The notes under the pieces are model-generated. The model was given only the letters and a program-made list of their open reading frames with translations, did no database searches and was not told the origin of the DNA. DNA of 23,221 nt, taken from assembly GCA_003489505.1 (NCBI GenBank), contig DNMA01000114.1, forward strand, positions 1 to 23,221, given 5' to 3'. Source of the DNA: Legionellales bacterium (GTDB taxonomy: Bacteria > Pseudomonadota > Gammaproteobacteria > Legionellales > Legionellaceae). Position numbers and translations under genes: made by a program. This document shows, one piece after another, positions 16,150 to 23,221 of this stretch. Within the stretch, counting starts at the first letter, position 1. Every line of letters begins with the position of its first letter.

Positions 16150-18948
16150 ATGAGTAGTATGCAGGAATTATTGAAAAATAGTTATCTTTCTGCTGGCAGT
16201 ATGGCCTATATTGATGAACTGTATGATGATTATTTAGAAAATGCTCAACAAGTTCCCCAAGACTGGCGAAAATTGTTTGATCAATTCTCCCAGGGGGCAG
16301 GTGTTGAATCGCCTAACCGTGATATTGTTGAATATTTCAAACAATTGGTGCAGAACAAAACGCAAATGAGTGCAGCGCCAGGATGTGAAAAACAAGCTGA
16401 AGTGACTGATTTAGTGAACTCATTCAGAGCTTATGGTCATTTAATGGCGCAACTCGACCCATTGGGTTTACAAACGCCAAAAGCTTTAAATTCCTTAACG
16501 CCTGAAAAACATGGTCTTTCATTAGCAGATAATCAAAAATATTACGTCAGCGCATCTTTATCGAAAGAGCCTTTGGCTTTGAATCAATTATTAGATGTTT
16601 TGAAGAAAACATATTGTGGTAGCATCGGTTTAGAATATATGCACATTACCGATGAAACTGAAAAAAACTGGTGGCAAGAGCGTTTTGAAACCCATCAAGG
16701 TCGTTTGAATTTTACCGCAGAATCTAAAAAAGAACTATTAAAAGAGCTGATTGCTGCCGATGGTTTTGAGCGTTATTTACACACTCGATTTGTAGGGCAA
16801 AAGCGATTTTCTTTAGAAGGTGGTGATGCCTTAATTCCAATGTTAAAAAATTTATTACGTCGCTCTTGTGAAGAAAATGTTTCAGATGTTGTGATTGGTA
16901 TGGCGCATCGTGGACGTTTAAATGTTTTAATTAATATCGTTGGTAAAGCACCCAAGATTCTTTATGATGAATTCCAAGGTCAATACGATGAAACCCGTAC
17001 GGGTGACGTGAAATACCATTTAGGTTACTCCAGCGATTTAGTGTTTGATAAAGATAAATCGATTCATACGGTTTTAGCTTTTAACCCTTCACATTTAGAA
17101 ATCATAGGACCTGTGGTTGAAGGCTCTGTTCGTGCAAAATTATGTCGTTACAATGATTTAGATCAAAAAGAACTTGTTGTCCCTGTTGTGATTCATGGTG
17201 ACTCAGCCTTTACCGGCCAGGGTGTTGTCATGGAGACCTTTAACTTCTCTCAAGCCAGACATTACTGTACAGGTGGTACGGTACATATCGTGATTAATAA
17301 CCAAGTGGGTTTTACCACTAACTTAGTAGTGGATACCCGTTCTTCAAATTACTGCACAGACATTGCTAAAATGGTTCAAGCACCTGTTCTACATGTGAAT
17401 GGTGACGACCCAGAAGCGGTAATTTTTGCGACAGAACTGGCTTTAAGTTATCGTATGAAATTTAAGCGCGATGTGGTCATTGATTTAGTTTGTTATCGTC
17501 GACAAGGTCACAACGAAGCCGATGAGGCCGCTTTGACACAACCATTGATGTATCAAATTATTCGTCAACATCCCGTCTTAAGAGAAATCTATGCAAAACA
17601 ATTGATTGCGCAAGGCATCATTGATGATACTTGGTATAAAGCAGAGGTTGATAGTTATCGTAACGCCATGGATAAAGGTGAGCCATTAGTTGAAAGTTTA
17701 CCTCAACCTAAAAATGGTGATAGACATGTTCGCTGGGATTCTTATCTCAATACCGAATGGACTGCTCCTGCCAAAACGGGTGTGTCATCTAAAGTATTAC
17801 AAGATACTATGAAAAAGATGACGACTGTTCCTGAAGGGTTTACTTTGCACTCTGTTGTTCAAAAAACCATTACGGACCGATTGGCCATGGTTGAAGGTAA
17901 AATGCCTTTGAACTGGGGTTGTGCGGAATCTTTAGCATTTGCAACTTTACTAGAAGATGGTTATGAAGTACGTTTATCAGGCCAAGATTGTGGTCGTGGT
18001 ACTTTCTCACATCGACATGCAGTATGGCATGATCAAAAAACCGGTGCTTGCTATATTCCTTTAGAGCAATTCGTTTCTAAGCCTAATCATCCGTTTACGG
18101 TCATTGATTCCGTATTATCTGAAGAGGCTGTTTTAGCATTTGAATACGGTTATGCCGCTTCAGAACCTGAAGCACTGGTGATTTGGGAAGGTCAGTTTGG
18201 TGACTTTGCCAATGGTGCACAGGTTGTGATTGACCAGTTTATTAGCTCTGGTGAACAAAAATGGGGTCGTTTGTGTGGCATAACCATGTTTTTACCACAT
18301 GGTTATGAAGGTCAAGGTCCAGAACACTCATCAGCGCGTTTAGAACGCTTTATGCAATTATGTGCAGAGCACAACATGCAAGTTTGTGTACCTTCAACAC
18401 CGGCACAAATTTTCCATTTGATGCGCCGACAAATGATTCGTCCTTATCGTAAGCCTTTAGTAGTCATGACACCAAAAAGTTTATTACGTCATCGTTTAGC
18501 GGTATCGACAATGGATGATTTAGTTCATGGTCAATTCCAAAATATTATTCCGGAAGTGGAAAATCTTGCTGCAGAAAAAGTTAAAAAAATCATTCTATGC
18601 TGTGGTAAGGTTTACTATGACTTGTTACAAGCCAGAATGGATAAGCAAATCAATGATGTTGCCATTATTCGAATTGAACAATTGTATCCATTCCCTGAAG
18701 AGGAATTAAAGCAAGCTTTAGCGCCTTATAAAAATGCTAAAGAAATCATCTGGTGTCAGGAAGAGCCTAAGAACCAAGGCGCTTGGTTTACTTCTGAACA
18801 TCATATGAAAGCTTGTTTGAAGGATTCACAAACCTTAACTTATATTGGTCGAGAATTTGCAGCAGCACCTGCAGTTGGTAGCCCTTATTTGCATGCGAAA
18901 CAACAGCAAGCATTTATTGATGCAGCATTTCTAAGCGAAAATAAATAA
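16150..18948 (+). CDS. sucA: 2-oxoglutarate dehydrogenase E1 component
   Basis: SucA is the thiamine-diphosphate-dependent E1 enzyme that decarboxylates 2-oxoglutarate and transfers the succinyl group to the lipoyl arm of SucB. The 932-residue length matches E. coli (933). The N-terminus has the E2-binding [19 protein letters not shown] block; further along are [29 protein letters not shown] and NNQVGFTT for cofactor and substrate, and [20 protein letters not shown] and [14 protein letters not shown] in the pyrimidine-binding half. The longest frame begins at a TTG at 16135, but that TTGGAG is itself the ribosome binding site for the ATG at 16150, nine bases on. It follows sdhB within the same operon. 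Confidence 0.96.
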   Translation: MSSMQELLKNSYLSAGSMAYIDELYDDYLENAQQVPQDWRKLFDQFSQGAGVESPNRDIVEYFKQLVQNKTQMSAAPGCEKQAEVTDLVNSFRAYGHLMAQLDPLGLQTPKALNSLTPEKHGLSLADNQKYYVSASLSKEPLALNQLLDVLKKTYCGSIGLEYMHITDETEKNWWQERFETHQGRLNFTAESKKELLKELIAADGFERYLHTRFVGQKRFSLEGGDALIPMLKNLLRRSCEENVSDVVIGMAHRGRLNVLINIVGKAPKILYDEFQGQYDETRTGDVKYHLGYSSDLVFDKDKSIHTVLAFNPSHLEIIGPVVEGSVRAKLCRYNDLDQKELVVPVVIHGDSAFTGQGVVMETFNFSQARHYCTGGTVHIVINNQVGFTTNLVVDTRSSNYCTDIAKMVQAPVLHVNGDDPEAVIFATELALSYRMKFKRDVVIDLVCYRRQGHNEADEAALTQPLMYQIIRQHPVLREIYAKQLIAQGIIDDTWYKAEVDSYRNAMDKGEPLVESLPQPKNGDRHVRWDSYLNTEWTAPAKTGVSSKVLQDTMKKMTTVPEGFTLHSVVQKTITDRLAMVEGKMPLNWGCAESLAFATLLEDGYEVRLSGQDCGRGTFSHRHAVWHDQKTGACYIPLEQFVSKPNHPFTVIDSVLSEEAVLAFEYGYAASEPEALVIWEGQFGDFANGAQVVIDQFISSGEQKWGRLCGITMFLPHGYEGQGPEHSSARLERFMQLCAEHNMQVCVPSTPAQIFHLMRRQMIRPYRKPLVVMTPKSLLRHRLAVSTMDDLVHGQFQNIIPEVENLAAEKVKKIILCCGKVYYDLLQARMDKQINDVAIIRIEQLYPFPEEELKQALAPYKNAKEIIWCQEEPKNQGAWFTSEHHMKACLKDSQTLTYIGREFAAAPAVGSPYLHAKQQQAFIDAAFLSENK

Positions 18949-18970
18949 TTTGAAAGAAAAAGGAATCCAT

Positions 18971-20131
18971 ATGTCTATAGAAGTAAAAGTTCCTGCGTTA
19001 CCCGAGTCGGTTGCTGATGCAACCATCGCCTCTTGGCATAAAAAAGTTGGCGACCGTGTCAGTCGTGATGAAAACCTCGTGGATTTAGAAACTGATAAGG
19101 TGGTTTTAGAAGTTCCTGCTCCTGCTGATGGTGTCATTACTGAAATTTTAGCTGCAACAGGCGATGTCGTTAAATCGGGCGTCTTATTGGCTAAAATTGA
19201 AGAAGGTAGTGTAGAAGCTAAAGCGCCAGTGGCTCCCGCTCCAGCTGTGGCTGAAGAAAAACCAGCATCTAGCAGTGCACAAGCTCAAGGCCCTGCAGTA
19301 CGTCGTTTAGTCGGTGAAAACGATATGACCACTCAAGATATTAGCCATTTAGCAAAAGATGGTCGCGTGAAAGCTGCTGATGTGAGAGAATTTGTTTCGA
19401 CTCAAGCGAAAGCACCTGTTTCAGGTTCTTTCCGTGAAGAAAAGCGTGTTCCAATGACTCGTCTTCGTGCCAAAATTGCTGAGCGTTTGGTACAAGCTTC
19501 TACAGAAACCGCCATGTTAACAACTTTCAATGAAGTGAATTTACAAGCGGTGATGGATTTAAGAGCAAAATATCAAGACCAATTTGTGAAAAAACACAAT
19601 GTGAAATTAGGCTTTATGTCCTTTTTCACCAAAGCGGTCGTCGCTGCATTGAAAAAATTCCCATCAGTGAATGCATCAGTCGATGGTCAAGATATCGTTT
19701 ATCATGGTTATTTCGATATTGGTATTGCAGTTTCTACTGAACGTGGTTTAGTCGTTCCTGTTTTAAGAAATGCAGATACTTTATCTTTAGCTGAAATTGA
19801 GTTACAAATTCAAGACTTTGCTGCTAAAGCGAGAACCGGTAAATTATCGATAGAAGATATGCAAGGGGGTACATTTACCATTACCAATGGCGGTATCTTT
19901 GGTTCAATGTTATCAACACCTATTATCAATCCTCCACAAACCGGCATTTTGGGTATGCATAAAATTATGGAGCGCCCAGTTGCTGAAAATGGTCAGGTTG
20001 TTATTCGCCCAATGATGTATTTGGCGTTATCATACGATCATCGTTTAGTCGATGGTAAAGAATCCGTTCAATTCTTAGTAAGTGTGAAGGAAATGTTAGA
20101 AGATCCTGCTCGCTTTCTACTAGATTTATAA
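18971..20131 (+). CDS. sucB: Dihydrolipoamide succinyltransferase (E2)
   Basis: SucB forms the core of the 2-oxoglutarate dehydrogenase complex and transfers succinyl to CoA. From the ATG at 18971 (AAGGA six bases upstream) it has 386 residues: a lipoyl domain with Lys43 in ETDKVVLE, an Ala/Pro-rich linker (about 80-105), a peripheral subunit-binding domain (about 106-142) and the catalytic domain (about 155-386) with SYDHRLVDG (His357, Asp361). A longer frame from a TTG at 18950 would put seven odd residues before the conserved [10 protein letters not shown] start. E. coli SucB is about 20 residues longer, mostly in the linker. The E3 subunit gene (lpd) is not adjacent. Confidence 0.96.
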   Translation: MSIEVKVPALPESVADATIASWHKKVGDRVSRDENLVDLETDKVVLEVPAPADGVITEILAATGDVVKSGVLLAKIEEGSVEAKAPVAPAPAVAEEKPASSSAQAQGPAVRRLVGENDMTTQDISHLAKDGRVKAADVREFVSTQAKAPVSGSFREEKRVPMTRLRAKIAERLVQASTETAMLTTFNEVNLQAVMDLRAKYQDQFVKKHNVKLGFMSFFTKAVVAALKKFPSVNASVDGQDIVYHGYFDIGIAVSTERGLVVPVLRNADTLSLAEIELQIQDFAAKARTGKLSIEDMQGGTFTITNGGIFGSMLSTPIINPPQTGILGMHKIMERPVAENGQVVIRPMMYLALSYDHRLVDGKESVQFLVSVKEMLEDPARFLLDL

Positions 20132-20146
20132 TAGAGGAATAATTCC

Positions 20147-21313
20147 ATGAATTTGCATGAATATCAGGCAAAAATTTTATTTAAGCAATTTGGTTTACCT
20201 GCGCCTAAAGGCGGGGTGGCTTTTAATCCTGCTGAAGCAGTACAGGTTGCACAACAATTAGGTAGTGGTCCATGGGTTGCTAAAGCGCAAGTACACGCTG
20301 GTGGTCGCGGTAAAGCAGGTGGTGTGAAAGTTGTTAAAACCACTGATGAATTAATAGATTTTTGCCAAAAATTATTAGGCACTAACTTAGTAACTTATCA
20401 AACAGATGCCAATGGTCAACCCGTATCGGCTATTTTAGTTGAAGAAACTTGTGCAATTGCTCGTGAATTGTATTTAGGTGCGGTCATTGATAGAGGTTGT
20501 GGCAAGATGGTTATCATGGCTTCAACCGAAGGTGGCGTGGATATTGAAAAAATCGCCGAAGAAACGCCTGAAAAGATTCTAAAAGTTGAAGTGGACCCAA
20601 TGTTAGGTGTGATGCCATATCAAGCGCGCGAAGTCGGCTTTCAATTAGGTTTAAGCTTAGAGCAAATCGGTGTATTCACTAAATTGATGATGAACTTAGG
20701 TAAAATGTGCACTGAATGTGACTTAAGCCTTTTAGAAATCAATCCATTGGTAGTGAGTCAAACTGGTGAATTATTGTGTCTAGACGGTAAAATCAATATT
20801 GATGACAATGCTTTATACCGTCACCCAGAATTAAAAGCGATGCGTGATCCTTCTCAAGAGGATGAACGTGTAAACCGTGCTCACGATTGGGAATTAAACT
20901 ACATTCCTTTAGAAGGTGATATCGGTTGTATGGTCAATGGTGCAGGTCTTGCGATGGCAACCATGGACGTGATTCAGTTATATGGTGGAAAACCTGCAAA
21001 CTTCCTCGATGTGGGCGGTGGTGCAACCAAAGAACGAGTTGCTGAAGCTTTAAAAATCATTCGTGCTGATGAAAATGTTAAAGGTATTTTAGTGAATATC
21101 TTTGGTGGTATCGTGCGTTGTGATTTGATTGCTGAAGGTATCTTAGCAGCTGTTGCTGAAATTAAATTAGATATACCAGTGGTTGTTCGTTTAGAAGGAA
21201 CCAATGCTGCGGCGGGTGCAAAACTCTTGGATGAAAGCTCCATGAACGTGATTGCCGCAAATAGTTTAGATGATGCTGCACAAAAAATTGTAGCAGCCGT
21301 TAAGAATCGCTAA
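20147..21313 (+). CDS. sucC: Succinyl-CoA synthetase beta subunit
   Basis: SucC with SucD converts succinyl-CoA to succinate and makes a nucleoside triphosphate by substrate-level phosphorylation. The 388-residue length equals that of E. coli. An ATP-grasp domain starts the protein ([33 protein letters not shown]), and the CoA-ligase half contains [26 protein letters not shown] and [18 protein letters not shown] site precedes the ATG, 15 bases after sucB. Subunit and substrate-nucleotide choice (ATP or GTP) was not determined. Confidence 0.97.
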   Translation: MNLHEYQAKILFKQFGLPAPKGGVAFNPAEAVQVAQQLGSGPWVAKAQVHAGGRGKAGGVKVVKTTDELIDFCQKLLGTNLVTYQTDANGQPVSAILVEETCAIARELYLGAVIDRGCGKMVIMASTEGGVDIEKIAEETPEKILKVEVDPMLGVMPYQAREVGFQLGLSLEQIGVFTKLMMNLGKMCTECDLSLLEINPLVVSQTGELLCLDGKINIDDNALYRHPELKAMRDPSQEDERVNRAHDWELNYIPLEGDIGCMVNGAGLAMATMDVIQLYGGKPANFLDVGGGATKERVAEALKIIRADENVKGILVNIFGGIVRCDLIAEGILAAVAEIKLDIPVVVRLEGTNAAAGAKLLDESSMNVIAANSLDDAAQKIVAAVKNR

Positions 21314-21323
21314 GAGGTGAAGT

Positions 21324-22202
21324 ATGAGTATTCTTATTAATTCAGCAACAAAAGTTCTTTGCCAAGGCTTTACAGGCAAACAAGGCACCTTTCATAGTGA
21401 AGGTGCACTAGCCTATGGTACCAAATTAGTCGGTGGTGTGACTCCAGGTAAAGGCGGTCAAACCCATTTAGGTCTCCCCGTTTTCAATACCGTGCGTGAA
21501 GCGGTTGCAGAAACAGGTGCCGATGCGACCATGATTTATGTTCCAGCGCCGTTTTGTAAAGACTCGATTTTAGAAGCCGCCGATGCGGGTATCCCTTTAA
21601 TTGTTTGTATTACTGAAGGCGTGCCTGTTCAAGACATGTTGGAGGTTAAGCAATATTTAAATCAACATACCTATAGTCGTTTAATTGGACCGAACTGCCC
21701 AGGTGTGATTACGCCCGGACAATGTAAAATGGGTATTATGCCAGGTAGCATTCATTTGCCTGGTAAAGTGGGTATTGTTTCTCGCTCAGGTACTTTAACT
21801 TATGAAGCGGTGAAGCAAACTACTGATAAAGGCTTTGGTCAAAGTACTTGTGTTGGTATTGGTGGCGACCCCATTCCTGGTAGTAACTTTATCGATATTT
21901 TAAGCTTATTCGAACATGACCCTCAAACTGAAGCCATCATTATGGTTGGTGAAATTGGTGGTACAGCTGAAGAAGAAGCTGCTGAGTTTATTAAAGCGCA
22001 TGTGACTAAACCTGTTGTATCTTACATTGCCGGTGTCACAGCACCTCCTGGAAAGCGTATGGGGCATGCTGGTGCGATTATTGCTGGTGGTAAAGGAACT
22101 GCTGCTGACAAATTCAAAGCATTAGAAGCCGCAGGCGTTAAAACAGTGCGTTCTCCAGCTGAATTAGGCGATGCTGTCGCTGAAGTAACTGGCTGGAAAT
22201 AA
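21324..22202 (+). CDS. sucD: Succinyl-CoA synthetase alpha subunit
   Basis: SucD carries the histidine that is transiently phosphorylated during succinyl-CoA synthesis. The 292-residue protein has the CoA-binding start [19 protein letters not shown], the GPNCPGVI block, and the phosphohistidine His248 in [14 protein letters not shown], matching His246 of E. coli within two residues. AGAGGTGAAGT precedes the ATG, 10 bases after sucC. Its TAA shares one base with the ATG of pdxH (TAATG), so pdxH translation is likely to depend on it. Confidence 0.97.
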   Translation: MSILINSATKVLCQGFTGKQGTFHSEGALAYGTKLVGGVTPGKGGQTHLGLPVFNTVREAVAETGADATMIYVPAPFCKDSILEAADAGIPLIVCITEGVPVQDMLEVKQYLNQHTYSRLIGPNCPGVITPGQCKMGIMPGSIHLPGKVGIVSRSGTLTYEAVKQTTDKGFGQSTCVGIGGDPIPGSNFIDILSLFEHDPQTEAIIMVGEIGGTAEEEAAEFIKAHVTKPVVSYIAGVTAPPGKRMGHAGAIIAGGKGTAADKFKALEAAGVKTVRSPAELGDAVAEVTGWK

Positions 22203-22849
22203 TGTCTGAAAAACTGGATTTGGCTCATATTCGTCGTGATTATGAGTCTTTACCTTTGAGTCAATCGGATTGCTTAGCAAATCCGATTGAACAATTTCAA
22301 GTATGGTTTGAAGAGTGGTTAAAAACCAATCCATTTGAACCCACCGCCATGTCTTTATCCACTGTTGATGAATCAGGCTGTCCAGATAGCCGAATTGTAC
22401 TATTAAAAGATATTTGGGAAGAGCGATTTGTATTTTTTACCAATTATCATAGTGCGAAAGGCCATCAAATTGAAAAAAATCCACATGTAGCCTTGTTGTT
22501 TTATTGGCCAGAACTTTATCGAGAAGTTCGCATTCGTGGTACAGCTTCATTTTTGCCTGTATCTCGTTCAGATGATTACTTTGCAAGCAGACCCTTTGAT
22601 AGCCAATGTAGCGCTGTCGTTTCTCCGCAAAGTCAAGTCATCGATAATATTCAAAAACTTCAAGAAAACCTAGCGGCGGCACAAAAACAGTATCAGTCGA
22701 AAAATATTCCCCGTCCACCACATTGGGGTGGGTATGCTGTCACGGCTTTTGAGATTGAATTTTGGCAAGGACAAAAAGGCCGTTTTCACGACCGTTTTCG
22801 TTATCGAATTCAAAAAGGCCAATGGGTGATTGAGCGTTTAGCCCCTTAA
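22202..22849 (+). CDS. pdxH: Pyridoxine/pyridoxamine 5'-phosphate oxidase
   Basis: PdxH oxidises pyridoxine or pyridoxamine 5'-phosphate to pyridoxal phosphate with FMN. The 215-residue protein has the family's DPxxxF-like start (NPIEQFQVWF), TAMSLSTVDESGCPDSRIVLLK, a VFFTNYHSAKGHQIEKNPHV block at the FMN site, the SRPFDSQ segment, and the C-terminal FEIEFWQGQKGRFHDRFRY and IERLAP end. The length equals the usual 215-220. It starts on the last base of the sucD stop, so it sits at the end of the TCA operon. A strong hairpin (22261-22290) lies about 60 bases into the coding region. The convergent ankyrin-like gene ends two bases after its stop. Confidence 0.96.
   Translation: MSEKLDLAHIRRDYESLPLSQSDCLANPIEQFQVWFEEWLKTNPFEPTAMSLSTVDESGCPDSRIVLLKDIWEERFVFFTNYHSAKGHQIEKNPHVALLFYWPELYREVRIRGTASFLPVSRSDDYFASRPFDSQCSAVVSPQSQVIDNIQKLQENLAAAQKQYQSKNIPRPPHWGGYAVTAFEIEFWQGQKGRFHDRFRYRIQKGQWVIERLAP
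22261..22290. repeat. Perfect 11-base inverted repeat inside pdxH
   Basis: TCAATCGGATT (22261-22271) and AATCCGATTGA (22280-22290) are exact reverse complements around an eight-base loop, and the GC at the loop edges can extend the stem with a bulge. It falls within codons about 20-30 of pdxH, which are also conserved family positions. A stem of this size in mRNA could affect expression downstream of sucD. Confidence 0.8.
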
Positions 22850-22851
22850 AT

Positions 22852-23221
22852 TTACATAGAAAAACTACGGCGAGTCGATGGACCCGTCATGACTGCAACA
22901 ATCTCACCACAACCTAATCGACTGGCTTTTTCAGAGGCGGTTTCCATTTTATTAATTTCTTCATCAAACAAAAACATCAACGAGCTTTCGTAGGGTAATG
23001 GGAGGTCTATTTGAGCACCAAGACTCATGAAATAAGAAATTTTTTCGATTTCGGCATCGAGTTGAATATGGTTGAATAAAATTGTTGATAGGCTCATGAC
23101 CCAACGGGGATGAGTCATTAATTTTTCAACGATATGGGGTTGGGGTTTTTCGTGTTCTAAAAGTAATTCAAAAATCATTAAGCGCTCAGATTCTGATAAA
23201 CGCGCATTAATGCATAAAGTC
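22852..23221 (-). CDS. Ankyrin-like repeat protein, 3' part only
   Basis: The reverse strand is open from the right edge of the window to a TAA at 22852, so about 122 C-terminal residues are seen and the true start lies beyond the edge; an internal ATG at 23178 is not needed. The pattern EIEKISYFMSLGAQIDLPLP and, later, ASEKASRLGCGEIVAVM matches the helix pairs of divergent ankyrin repeats (x-E-I-V-x-x-M/L and L-G-A-x-I-D). The end is short and Ser/Arg-rich. Ankyrin proteins are common among secreted effectors of intracellular gammaproteobacteria, but they also occur elsewhere, and no secretion signal can be judged here. Its 3' end is two bases from that of pdxH. Confidence 0.55.
   Translation of the reverse strand, partial: TLCINARLSESERLMIFELLLEHEKPQPHIVEKLMTHPRWVMSLSTILFNHIQLDAEIEKISYFMSLGAQIDLPLPYESSLMFLFDEEINKMETASEKASRLGCGEIVAVMTGPSTRRSFSM

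Noticed and set aside
20137..20147. GGAAT-A-ATTCC dyad ahead of sucC
   Set aside because: With a one-base centre only about three pairs could form in RNA, too weak to hide the ribosome binding site.

Overview
The window reads as an AT-rich gammaproteobacterial chromosome. The gene order sdhCDAB-sucABCD followed by pdxH, FeoB with a FeoC-type protein, and a divergent ankyrin-like protein at the right edge would fit a host-associated lineage such as the Legionellales. That placement is an inference from content and low GC only. No tRNA, rRNA, insertion sequence, phage gene or CRISPR array was seen.

Left region (1-9156): an extracellular polysaccharide locus. A divergent promoter pair around 2024-2076, with overlapping -35 elements, splits it. 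Leftward go a UDP-sugar dehydrogenase and a tandem-PAS protein cut off by the window edge. Rightward goes a tightly overlapping set: a sugar-nucleotide epimerase/decarboxylase, a secreted TPR plus YaiO-type outer-membrane barrel protein, a membrane-anchored HEAT-repeat protein, a processive family 2 glycosyltransferase, and a GalE-type epimerase. A PAS/HD-GYP cyclic-di-GMP phosphodiesterase follows. My reading is that the sugar enzymes make the precursors, the GT2 polymerises and passes the chain across the inner membrane, the TPR/barrel protein exports it, and cyclic-di-GMP sets the level. The HEAT protein is the least explained part.

Middle region (9157-12914): ferrous iron import and unknowns. 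feoB has a conserved membrane core, but its GTPase domain has lost recognisable G2, G4 and G5 motifs. It overlaps feoC. A 39-codon membrane-peptide ORF with a good ribosome binding site converges on feoC. After an AT-rich spacer comes a 249-residue protein that I do not recognise, ending in a possible terminator.

Right region (12915-22849): one long operon for succinate dehydrogenase (sdhCDAB), the E1 and E2 parts of 2-oxoglutarate dehydrogenase (sucAB), succinyl-CoA synthetase (sucCD) and pyridoxine phosphate oxidase (pdxH, coupled by TAATG). All catalytic and cofactor residues that I checked are present. The E3 gene (lpd) is not in the window. The 3' part of an ankyrin-like gene converges on pdxH at 22852-23221.

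Several starts were moved inward from the longest open frame because of ribosome binding sites and family N-termini (2104, 8122, 12915, 13283, 16150, 18971).
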